The position numbers were made by a program, and so were the translations under genes. Below, in pieces: positions 1-8,623 of a stretch of DNA of 8,864 nt; positions within the stretch are counted from its first letter, which is position 1; each line of letters starts with the position of its first letter. The DNA comes from Pseudomonadota bacterium. GTDB taxonomy: Bacteria; Pseudomonadota; Alphaproteobacteria; Acetobacterales; Acetobacteraceae. Under the pieces are notes generated by a model. That model saw only the letters and a list, made by a program, of their open reading frames with translations, was not told the DNA's origin and searched no databases. The stretch is from NCBI GenBank assembly GCA_021784255.1, contig JAJXSZ010000115.1:1-8864 (forward strand). Direction: 5' to 3'.

Positions 1-1124
1 CCCTCCTGCACCAGGGCATGGGTGCCGACGACGAGGCGGATCGAGCCGTCGGCGAGTCCGCCGAGGACGCGGCGACGCTCGGCCTGCGGGGTGGCGCCGG
101 TGAGCAGCGCGACCTCGACCGGCATGAAGCGGGCGAGGGTCGCGTGATGCTGGCGGGCGAGCAGCTCCGTCGGCGCCATCATCGCCGCCTGCGCCCCGGC
201 TTCGGCGGCGTGCAGCATCGCCAGCGCCGCGACCAGGGTCTTGCCCGAGCCGACATCGCCCTGCAGCAGCCGCAGCATGCGGTGCGGCGCGGCGAGATCG
301 GCGTCGATCTCGGCCAGCACCTTGGCCTGGCCCTCGGTGAGGGGGTGGCCGAAGCGGGCGAGCGCCGCCGCGCGCAGACGGCCGTCGCCGGCCAGGGCGC
401 GGCCGGGCAGGATGCGCTCGCGGCGGCGGACCAGTGCGATCTGCAACTGCTCCGCGAGCAGCTCGTCATAGGCCAGGCGCGCGCGCGGCGCCGGGCCGGG
501 GATCTCGGCGGGGGCCTGCAGGGCACGGATCGCCGCGGTGAAGGCGGGCCAGCCGCGGCGGCGCAGGAAGGTCGGGTCCTGCCATTCCGCCAGCTCCGCC
601 AGCCGCGGCAGGGCGGCGGCGAAGGCGCGGCGCAGGTGCCAGGGCAGCAGGCCAGCGGTCAGCGGCCAGACCGGCTCGATCGCGGGCAGCTCGTCGGGCT
701 GGTCGGCCGGGACGATGAAGTCCGGGTGCGGCATGCCGCCGCGCTCGGCGATCCGCCCCGAGACCAGGACCCGCGCGCCGGGGCCGAGCCGCGCCTCGGG
801 GTAGCGGCCGAAGAAGACCAGCTCGCCGCTGCCGGATTCGTCGTTGCAGATGACGCGCGTCGGCTGGCGGGAGGTGCGCGGCTGCTCGATGCGCTCGACC
901 GTGACCTCGAGCGTGGCGACCGCGCCGGGGCGGGCGGTGGCCCAGGTACTGCGCTCGCGGCGGTCGATGTAACCCTGCGGCAGGTGCAGCAGCAGGTCGG
1001 CGACGCGCCCGCCGCCGGCGGCGCGCTCGATCAGCGTCGCCAGCGCCGGGCCGATGCCGGGCAGCGAGTCGAGCGGCGCGAGCACCGGCAGCAGCGGGTC
1101 GGGTTGGCGGTCGGGTGGGGACAC
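1..1124 (-). CDS. recG: ATP-dependent DNA helicase RecG, N-terminal part (runs off the left edge)
   Basis: RecG is a superfamily 2 helicase that remodels stalled replication forks and branch-migrates Holliday junctions. About 374 codons are visible, against roughly 690 residues in a full RecG. Residues 14-25 carry the LPGIGPALA-type segment typical of the RecG N-terminus. An OB-fold-like wedge region follows (around residues 60-150, including ELVFFGRYPEARLGPGARVLVSG). The helicase core then begins with Walker A GDVGSGKT at residues 289-296, motif Ia APTELLARQHH just after, and VGTHAL close to the edge. The DExH box and motifs IV-VI lie outside the window. I chose the GTG at 1124 because it gives a normal short leader (MSPPDRQPDPLLPVL) before the conserved part; no in-frame ATG or strong ribosome binding site is obvious there. 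It is divergent from sdhE-mfd, a common alphaproteobacterial arrangement. The identification is secure and the exact start is less so. Confidence 0.95.
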   Translation of the reverse strand, partial: MSPPDRQPDPLLPVLAPLDSLPGIGPALATLIERAAGGGRVADLLLHLPQGYIDRRERSTWATARPGAVATLEVTVERIEQPRTSRQPTRVICNDESGSGELVFFGRYPEARLGPGARVLVSGRIAERGGMPHPDFIVPADQPDELPAIEPVWPLTAGLLPWHLRRAFAAALPRLAELAEWQDPTFLRRRGWPAFTAAIRALQAPAEIPGPAPRARLAYDELLAEQLQIALVRRRERILPGRALAGDGRLRAAALARFGHPLTEGQAKVLAEIDADLAAPHRMLRLLQGDVGSGKTLVAALAMLHAAEAGAQAAMMAPTELLARQHHATLARFMPVEVALLTGATPQAERRRVLGGLADGSIRLVVGTHALVQE

Positions 1125-1195
1125 GGCCCAGGGTGGCGGCAGGCGGCGTGGCCGCGCAAGCGCCCGCGCGCGTCCGGGCGATGCGCGGCGGCGGG

Positions 1196-1224
1196 CTGGC
1201 AATCCGGCCGGCGGCAGGCTACCT
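1196..1224 (+). promoter_or_regulatory. possible sigma-70-type promoter for sdhE-mfd
   Basis: In the 107-bp gap between the recG and sdhE starts, CTGGCA (1196-1201) resembles a -35 element. It is followed after 17 bp by CTACCT (1219-1224), which matches the alphaproteobacterial -10 form CTATAT at four of six positions. Transcription would start near 1231, at or next to the GTG chosen for sdhE, so the message could be leaderless. The call rests on motif matching in GC-rich DNA and is weak. Confidence 0.22.
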
Positions 1225-1231
1225 GCGGCCT

Positions 1232-1506
1232 GTGCGCGCCTCCGACCCATCGCTGGAGCACCGCCGCCGGCGGTTGCTGTTCCGTGCCACCCATCGTGGC
1301 ACGCATGAGACGGACCTGCTGATCGGCGGCTACGTCGCGCGCCACCTCGAGGCGATGGACGCCGCGGCGGTGGCGGCGATGGAGGCGTTGCTCGAACTGC
1401 CGGAACCCGACCTCGCCGATTGGCTGACCGGGCGGGCGCCGATCCCCGAGGGCCCGCACGCGGCGCTGCTGCGCGCGCTCGGCGCCGACGCCCGGCGCGG
1501 TGCGCG

Positions 1507-1510
<4 letters not shown>
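1232..1510 (+). CDS. sdhE: FAD assembly factor SdhE (succinate dehydrogenase assembly factor 2 family)
   Basis: SdhE is a small cytoplasmic protein that promotes covalent attachment of FAD to the flavoprotein subunit SdhA of succinate dehydrogenase. The 92-residue product has the family pattern: a basic start (EHRRRRLLFR), the RGxxE signature as RGTHE at residues 22-26, then TDLLIGGY, and an acidic helical half (ELPEPDLADWLTGRAPIP). The length fits the family's usual 80-95 residues. The GTG at 1232 was chosen because conservation begins just after it. An in-frame ATG at 1181 would add 17 residues with no family resemblance. Neither start has a clear Shine-Dalgarno sequence. The stop overlaps the mfd start (ATGA, 1507-1510), so translation of the two is probably coupled. 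Its place between recG and mfd is a recurrent alphaproteobacterial linkage. Confidence 0.88.
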
Positions 1511-4953
<3,443 letters not shown>

Positions 4954-4956
4954 GGC

Positions 4957-5018
4957 TGGAGCAGCTTCCGATCCGCCTGAGCCTGCCCGGCTCAGGCGGA
5001 TCGGCGATTAGTTGCTCT
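4957..5018. terminator. long hairpin between convergent genes, probable bidirectional terminator
   Basis: CCGATCCGCCTGAGCC (4968-4983) and GGCTCAGGCGGATCGG (4989-5004) form a perfect 16-bp stem around the 5-base loop TGCCC. An outer arm, GAGCAGCT (4959-4966) with AGTTGCTC (5010-5017), pairs with a single G-T wobble beyond a small internal loop. The structure fills nearly all of the 63 bp between the mfd stop and the oxidoreductase stop, and its last bases overlap the latter's TAG. A modest T-containing stretch (ATTAGTTGCTCT) follows on the plus strand, and AGCTGCTCCAGCCTC follows on the minus strand, so intrinsic termination would be of an imperfect type. It could also be one copy of a dispersed palindromic repeat. 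Confidence 0.75.
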
Positions 5019-5697
5019 AGGACGCCTCCAGCGCCGCGACGTCGAGCAGGCGCTCGATGACTTCCGATTCCTGGGCCCCGGCGATGGCGTGACGGCCGCC
5101 GATGACGAAGCAGGGCACACCGTTGATGCCGAGCCGGTGGGCGCGCAGGTTTTCGGCGTGGACACTGTCCGTCTCCGCGTCCGAGGCGAGGAAGGCGGCC
5201 GCGCCCGGCACCGCGTTCTCCTCGGCGACGGCGGCCAGCACGGCGCGGCTGCCGATGTCGCGGCCCTGTCCGAAATGGGCGCGGAACAGGGCCATGACCA
5301 GGTCCTCGGCGGCGCCGAGGCGGGCGGCGTGGCGCACCAGGCGATGCGCTTCGATGGAGGAGGGGACGCGGGCGATGGCGTTGAAGTCGAGGGCCAGCCC
5401 CTCGCCGGCGGCGACCTGGGCGATGGTGGTGTAGAGCCGGCGCGCGCGGTCCTCGCCGCCGAACTTCCGCAGCACGTAATCGCCCCACGCCATGCCCAGG
5501 CGCGGCATGTCCGGATTCAGCAGGAACGGCCGCCAGGCGATCTCGACGGCGAGGTCGGGGCGGGCGCGCAACGTGCGCAGCAGGCGGCGCAGTCCCAGGT
5601 AGCACCAGGGGCAGACGAGATCGTACACCACCTCGACGGTGAGGTGGGCGCGCGGCGGGGCGAGGACGTTCACCCGGGCATTATCGTGGACCGCCAT
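5017..5697 (-). CDS. DsbA family (FrnE-like) cytoplasmic thiol oxidoreductase
   Basis: The protein has a thioredoxin-fold core with the redox motif CPWC at residues 29-32, inside the typical FrnE-type context YDLVCPWCYLG. A GVPCF segment follows with the expected cis-proline at P195, next to an extra cysteine, C196. The helical insertion between them (around residues 60-185) fits the DsbA/2-hydroxychromene-2-carboxylate isomerase superfamily. The length of 226 residues is normal. There is no signal peptide, so it should act in the cytoplasm, unlike classical periplasmic DsbA. FrnE-like proteins are thought to act as thiol oxidoreductases or isomerases, some linked to oxidative stress; the substrate cannot be read from sequence. 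The ATG at 5697 is the natural start, though the nearest GAGGA lies 16 bases upstream, farther than usual. It converges with mfd and lies downstream of the exported-protein gene on the same strand, after an 87-bp gap. Confidence 0.88.
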   Translation of the reverse strand: MAVHDNARVNVLAPPRAHLTVEVVYDLVCPWCYLGLRRLLRTLRARPDLAVEIAWRPFLLNPDMPRLGMAWGDYVLRKFGGEDRARRLYTTIAQVAAGEGLALDFNAIARVPSSIEAHRLVRHAARLGAAEDLVMALFRAHFGQGRDIGSRAVLAAVAEENAVPGAAAFLASDAETDSVHAENLRAHRLGINGVPCFVIGGRHAIAGAQESEVIERLLDVAALEAS

Positions 5698-5770
5698 GCG
5701 GCCGACAAGAAAATCCTCAGCCGCGGCGTGCGCCGGACCGCGGAGGGCGAGCCGCCCGTTGGTCGCCTGC

Positions 5771-5784
5771 GGCCGGGCACGGCC
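5771..5784 (-). terminator. weak hairpin just after the exported-protein gene
   Basis: GGCCG (5771-5775) and CGGCC (5780-5784) can pair around GGCA, immediately beyond the stop of the exported-protein gene. The stem is only 5 bp and no T-run follows on the minus strand, so it may only attenuate transcription or be a chance result of high GC. A second small dyad, GGGCG-AGC-CGCCC, lies at 5745-5757. Confidence 0.2.
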
Positions 5785-6180
5785 TCAGCCGCTACAGGGA
5801 TAGGTGACGGGTCTGTCGTGACTGCCATTGGGCCATACCCGCTGCACGACCAAGCCGGAGGGGCTCGCCTGCGGCGTCATCACGAAGCGGATGTGCCACG
5901 GCGTCACGAAAAAGTAAGACGTCGCGGACTGGCGCTGTAGGGCGATCCGGCCGAGATCAGTAGTACTTGAGCTTAAACACTTAAGCCGGGGATCAATATA
6001 CATGATCCCATGGCTCCTGGTGAAATAGAACCACCAATAATTGCTATCTGCGCTATACCCTGAATACGAGCACGTTCGTCCGGCCAGCGCGGCGAGGTGG
6101 GGATCGCTGGCGGCCGGGACTTGCGCCAACGCCGGCGCGGCCGATGCCATCAGGAAGCACGCGAACAGAAGAAATTTCAT
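5785..6180 (-). CDS. small exported protein of unknown function
   Basis: The 131-residue product begins with a clear Sec signal peptide: a lysine, a hydrophobic stretch, then APALA-Q, so cleavage is expected after A19. I do not recognise the mature part of about 112 residues. It is rich in aromatic residues (NYWWFYFTRSHG near residues 47-58; TSYFF and TPWHI further on). It has alternating hydrophobic stretches that suggest beta strands, and three cysteines at 37, 68 and 129. C37 and C129 lie near the two ends and could be disulfide bonded, leaving C68 unpaired. A good ribosome binding site, GGAGA, lies about 7 bases before the ATG, which supports the gene. Local base composition is much lower in GC than the flanks and codons such as ATA and AAT appear, so recent acquisition is plausible. 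The product should be periplasmic or secreted; no function is assigned. Confidence 0.72.
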   Translation of the reverse strand: MKFLLFACFLMASAAPALAQVPAASDPHLAALAGRTCSYSGYSADSNYWWFYFTRSHGIMYIDPRLKCLSSSTTDLGRIALQRQSATSYFFVTPWHIRFVMTPQASPSGLVVQRVWPNGSHDRPVTYPCSG

Positions 6181-6223
6181 GATCGTCTCCGCCGTTTTTC
6201 GATCGGCGTCCGTGTCGTTCCGG

Positions 6224-6249
6224 ACGAAGACTACGCACGAAGACTACGC
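6224..6249. repeat. 13-bp perfect tandem duplication
   Basis: ACGAAGACTACGC occurs twice in direct succession (6224-6236 and 6237-6249), 44 bases upstream of the exported-protein start codon. On the minus strand the unit reads GCGTAGTCTTCGT. It may be a slippage duplication or a pair of regulator half-sites about 1.2 helical turns apart. It lies in the presumed promoter region of the exported-protein gene. Confidence 0.9.
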
Positions 6250-6413
6250 AAATGGCATCAGCTGGGTAACATATCTGGGCGGTTCTATCAACGTAGTTGT
6301 TGGTCTGGCTTGGGCGTGGCCGGCGAGGTTTTGGGTCGGGCGGCGCGGCGTATCGACGGGCGCGGTGTCGATCGCGGGGTATGGCCGAGCGCGAGGCACA
6401 GGTGGGGGTCGCG

Positions 6414-7454
6414 TTATGCGGCGGCGAGGCGGCGGAGGAAGACGAGCCTCTTCATGTTGTAGACGATGTTGGCCATGCCGATCTTCATCGTCGCCCTCGC
6501 CAGACCGATGGTGCGGATGAAGAGGTCCATCTTGTCCTTCTGCGCCGCGAAGACGTGCTCGACGCGCGAGCGAACCGCGGATTTGAGCGCATTGGCGTGC
6601 CGCATCGTCGGTGGCATCGGGCGGCCTGGGGGCTTCTTGCGGTGGATACGGCTGAGGAAGCCGTTCTTGGCCAGGAAGTCCTCGTTGGCCTTCGAGCGAT
6701 CGGCGGTATCGGCCCACACCGCGCTGGCGGTGTTGGTCTTGTCGAGCAGTGCCTCGCGTAGGCGCGCGCCCTCGTAGGCCGCGGCATCGGTCGCCTGCCA
6801 ACGCCGGATCAGGCCATGCTCGCGATCGATCGAGATATGGTTCTGGTAGCCGAACGTCGGGATGGCGATGTCGACGGCGGGCTTGGAGCCGTCGGCACGC
6901 TCCTTGGCCTTGCTGAACTTGACGGTCCAGCGAGCGTCACGATCCTTCTGCTGGAGCTTGCCGGGATTGGCCTTCCAGGCCTCGGGAATGCGGCCCTCCT
7001 TGATGGCGGCCTTCTCCTCCAGCGTGTTGCGCTGCTTGGGTGCCGCGACGAGGCAGGCGTCGACAATCTGCCCGCCCATGGCGATGTAGCCGGCCTCGCG
7101 CAGCGCCGCTTCGAACCGCTCGAACAGCGGCTTGATGGCGCCGGCCCGCGTCAGCTTCTCGCGGAACAGCCAGATCGTGCGCGCGTCGGGAACCCGATCC
7201 GACAGTCCCAAACTCAGGAACCGCATGAACGACAGGCGGTCGTTGATGAGGAACTCGGCGCGCTCGTCCGAGAGACTGTTCGCCGCCTGGATCACCAGGA
7301 TCTTGAACATCAGCACGGGATCGAATGGCGGCCGCCCGCCTTGCGCGCCGTCCGTGTAGGCCAGCACAGCCGTCAGTTCGCCGCGAAACATCTCAAAATC
7401 CACCACCGCCGCGAACGCCAACAACTGATCTCCGAGGTCGCTTAGCCGCCGCAA
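6414..7454 (-). CDS. IS5-family DDE transposase, probably N-terminally frameshifted
   Basis: The 346-residue reading frame matches the IS5-family transposases common in alphaproteobacteria. It has the N-terminal DUF772-type region (GGRPPFDPVLMFK, residues 39-51, through the SDRVPDARTIWLFREKL block). A DDE catalytic core follows, with likely residues D132 (IVDAC), D249 (VWADT) and E299 (RSRVEHVF), the last fitting the R-3-E-6-K pattern (R295, E299, K306). The C-terminus (KRLVFLRRLAAA) looks complete. The frame can start only at TTG 7454. The natural start appears to be the ATG at 7492, which reads MGDQPGF and then leaves frame: five T residues (7474-7470 on the minus strand) stand where six would restore FFDVDERLRRLSD. 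D252 also replaces the tyrosine I remember in the family's DTAYRS motif. The transposase may therefore be inactive or poorly expressed. Confidence 0.85.
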   Translation of the reverse strand: MRRLSDLGDQLLAFAAVVDFEMFRGELTAVLAYTDGAQGGRPPFDPVLMFKILVIQAANSLSDERAEFLINDRLSFMRFLSLGLSDRVPDARTIWLFREKLTRAGAIKPLFERFEAALREAGYIAMGGQIVDACLVAAPKQRNTLEEKAAIKEGRIPEAWKANPGKLQQKDRDARWTVKFSKAKERADGSKPAVDIAIPTFGYQNHISIDREHGLIRRWQATDAAAYEGARLREALLDKTNTASAVWADTADRSKANEDFLAKNGFLSRIHRKKPPGRPMPPTMRHANALKSAVRSRVEHVFAAQKDKMDLFIRTIGLARATMKIGMANIVYNMKRLVFLRRLAAA

Positions 7455-7469
7455 CCGTTCGTCAACGTC

Positions 7470-7474
7470 AAAAA
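7470..7474 (-). other. T-tract with apparent single-base loss in the transposase start region
   Basis: On the minus strand the sequence reads ATG GGT GAT CAG CCG GGG, then five Ts, then GAC GTT GAC GAA CGG TTG. The ATG (7492-7490) and the main transposase frame differ by one base. A sixth T would join them into one frame of about 359 residues starting MGDQPGFFDVDERL. Upstream in the main frame, a TGA (7484-7486 in plus coordinates) blocks any earlier start. Transcriptional slippage at the tract could restore a fraction of full-length product. Confidence 0.7.
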
Positions 7475-7610
7475 CCCCGGCTGATCACCCATCGACCCAC
7501 CCCGCGTCACCCCAACGCCACTGAATCAGAGCAAGGCAAGATTGGCGAGGAAATTAGAAGCACCCAACTTCGCGCACGGTCCCCCGGCGCCCGTTGTCCG
7601 CCGCGCCGCT

Positions 7611-8528
7611 TCAGGCGCTTTCGCCGTAGGCGGAGACGGCGGGGTCGAGGCGGAACTCGGCGACCAGGAAGTCGATGACCGCGCGGGTGCGCGGCGCGAG
7701 GAAGCGGCGCGAGGGGTAGACGAGCGAGATCGGCAGGCGCGGGGACTGGAACGGCTCGAGGATGCGCCGCAGCGCGCCCGTGGCCAGCTCGTCGCGGATC
7801 AACCAGGTCGGCAGCATGGCGACGCCGGCGCCGGCGACCGCCGCGGCGACCGCCGCCTCGATGCTGTTGACGCGCAGCCTTCCCTCGACCGCGACCGGCC
7901 GCGCGCCGTCCGGGCCGGCGAAGCGCCAGGTGTTGGGGTCGACGCTGCGGGTGAACAGGATGCAGGAATGGCCGGCGAGGTCCTCCGGGCGCTGCGGCTC
8001 GCCACGGGCGGCGAGGTAGTCCGGGGCGGCGACGGCCGCGACGGTGAAGCTGCCGACGCGGCGCGCGACCAGCGATCCGTCGGCGATCTCGCCGACGCGC
8101 AGCGCGAGGTCGAGCCCCTGCTGCACCAGGTCCGAAACGTCGTCGGAAAGCGCGAGCTCGATCGTCAGCTCCGGGTAGCGGGCGAGCAGGCGGCCGAGCT
8201 GTGGGGCGAGGTAGAGGTGGCCGAACACGGTCGGCGCGCCGAGCCGAACCAGCCCGGCCGGCGTGCTGCGCTGGCGGCCGACCGCGGCCTCGGCCTCGGC
8301 GACCGCGACGAGAACGTGGCGCGCGTGGACGAGGAAGTCCTGGCCGTCCTCGGTCAGGCGCAGGCTGCGGGTGCTGCGCTGGACCAGCCGGGCGCCGAGA
8401 TGCGCCTCCAGCGACGCGACCTGGCGGGAGATGGCAGGCTGGGTGGCGCCCGCCTCGCGCGCGACGGCGGAAAAGCTGCCGGTCTCGGCGAGGCGGACGA
8501 AGCTTTTCAGCGCGGCGACCAGATCCAT
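7611..8528 (-). CDS. LysR-type transcriptional regulator
   Basis: The 305-residue length is standard for LysR-type regulators. Residues 1-60 form the winged helix-turn-helix, with the recognition region around residues 18-37 (GSFSAVAREAGATQPAISRQ) followed by LEAHLGARLVQRSTRSLRLTEDG. Residues from about 90 to 295 form the periplasmic-binding-protein-like effector domain (VRLGAPTVFGHLYLAPQLGRLLARYPEL; later DLALRVGEIADGSLVARRVG). The sequence resembles the large CrgA/AaeR-like branch, whose effectors vary, so the ligand is not predictable. The ATG at 8528 gives the usual MDLVAALKSFVRLAETGSF start. It is divergent from the peroxiredoxin-like gene with 95 bp between them. That layout, and inverted repeats in the gap, suggest it controls that gene and itself; this is inferred from context. 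No clear terminator was found between it and the insertion sequence downstream. Confidence 0.95.
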   Translation of the reverse strand: MDLVAALKSFVRLAETGSFSAVAREAGATQPAISRQVASLEAHLGARLVQRSTRSLRLTEDGQDFLVHARHVLVAVAEAEAAVGRQRSTPAGLVRLGAPTVFGHLYLAPQLGRLLARYPELTIELALSDDVSDLVQQGLDLALRVGEIADGSLVARRVGSFTVAAVAAPDYLAARGEPQRPEDLAGHSCILFTRSVDPNTWRFAGPDGARPVAVEGRLRVNSIEAAVAAAVAGAGVAMLPTWLIRDELATGALRRILEPFQSPRLPISLVYPSRRFLAPRTRAVIDFLVAEFRLDPAVSAYGESA

Positions 8529-8538
8529 GAGATCTCAT
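8527..8538. promoter_or_regulatory. perfect 12-bp palindrome at the LysR-type gene start
   Basis: ATGAGATCTCAT is its own reverse complement and overlaps two bases of the regulator's start codon. It could be a protein-binding site giving autorepression, or an RNA hairpin masking the start, although with no loop it would form a poor stem in RNA. It shares bases with the neighbouring TCATA-N8-TATGA dyad. Confidence 0.4.
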
Positions 8539-8575
8539 ACCAGGAGTTATGAAATAGGTGTATCGGGACGCTATT
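8535..8575. promoter_or_regulatory. two inverted repeats, candidate LysR-type operator sites
   Basis: TCATA (8535-8539) and TATGA (8548-8552) are perfect inverted arms around 8 bases. AATAG (8553-8557) and CTATT (8571-8575) are perfect arms around 13 bases. They sit back to back in the divergent intergenic region, where LysR-type proteins usually bind as tetramers over a recognition and an activation site. The classical T-N11-A core is not well matched by the first dyad; T8561 and A8573 satisfy it inside the second. The region is AT-rich for this genome, and CTATTC (8571-8576) could serve as a -10 element for the redoxin gene. Confidence 0.45.
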
Positions 8576-8610
8576 CCATTTGCCGGCGGCATGGACCAGA
8601 GTCCTGCGCG

Positions 8611-8617
8611 AAGGAGG
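8611..8617 (+). promoter_or_regulatory. strong ribosome binding site of the peroxiredoxin-like gene
   Basis: AAGGAGG is fully complementary to the 16S rRNA anti-Shine-Dalgarno sequence and lies 6 bases before the ATG at 8624. It is the strongest such site in the window, fixes the start of the partial gene, and implies high translation when the gene is transcribed. Confidence 0.85.
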
Positions 8618-8623
8618 TGTGGC

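Larger units (their letters stand above)
6350..7527 (-). mobile_element. IS5-family insertion sequence, ends approximate
   Basis: The element is defined by its single transposase gene; IS5-family elements usually measure 1.1-1.2 kb. Ends are tentative. The region around 6350-6384, read on the plus strand, resembles the reverse complement of 7497-7527. They share CGCGGGGT exactly (6373-6380 and, reversed, 7499-7506), and looser matches extend outward to TATCGACGGGCG versus GATTCAGTGGCG. That is roughly 65-70% identity in GC-rich DNA, so it could be chance. No clear target-site duplication (YTAR is usual for this group) was found at these ends. The element sits between the exported-protein gene and the LysR-type gene, with its transposase on the same strand as both. 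Confidence 0.55.

Noticed and set aside
18..1322. A 434-residue open frame on the plus strand
   Set aside because: It is opposite recG, whose helicase motifs are clear, and extends into sdhE in another frame. Its low-complexity R/G/A/Q composition marks it as a shadow.
1420..1506. A longer Mfd starting upstream of 1507
   Set aside because: The extra 29 codons lie within sdhE in another frame and read as RGPARGAAARARRRRPAR-like sequence. The ATG at 1507 in the ATGA overlap is the natural start.
5089..5940. A 283-residue open frame on the plus strand
   Set aside because: It runs antisense through the oxidoreductase and exported-protein genes, both of which have recognisable features. Its composition is that of a GC-rich shadow.
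5971..5986. GCTTAA-ACAC-TTAAGC hairpin as a terminator or operator
   Set aside because: It lies inside the exported-protein coding region with a short AT-rich stem. It is probably incidental to locally AT-rich sequence.
7538..7560. TTAG at 7555-7558 as a target-site duplication marking the right IS end
   Set aside because: No matching copy next to a corresponding inverted repeat was found at the left side, so it cannot define the element's end.
7542..8552. A 336-residue open frame on the plus strand
   Set aside because: It is antisense to the LysR-type gene, which has a complete DNA-binding and effector domain.
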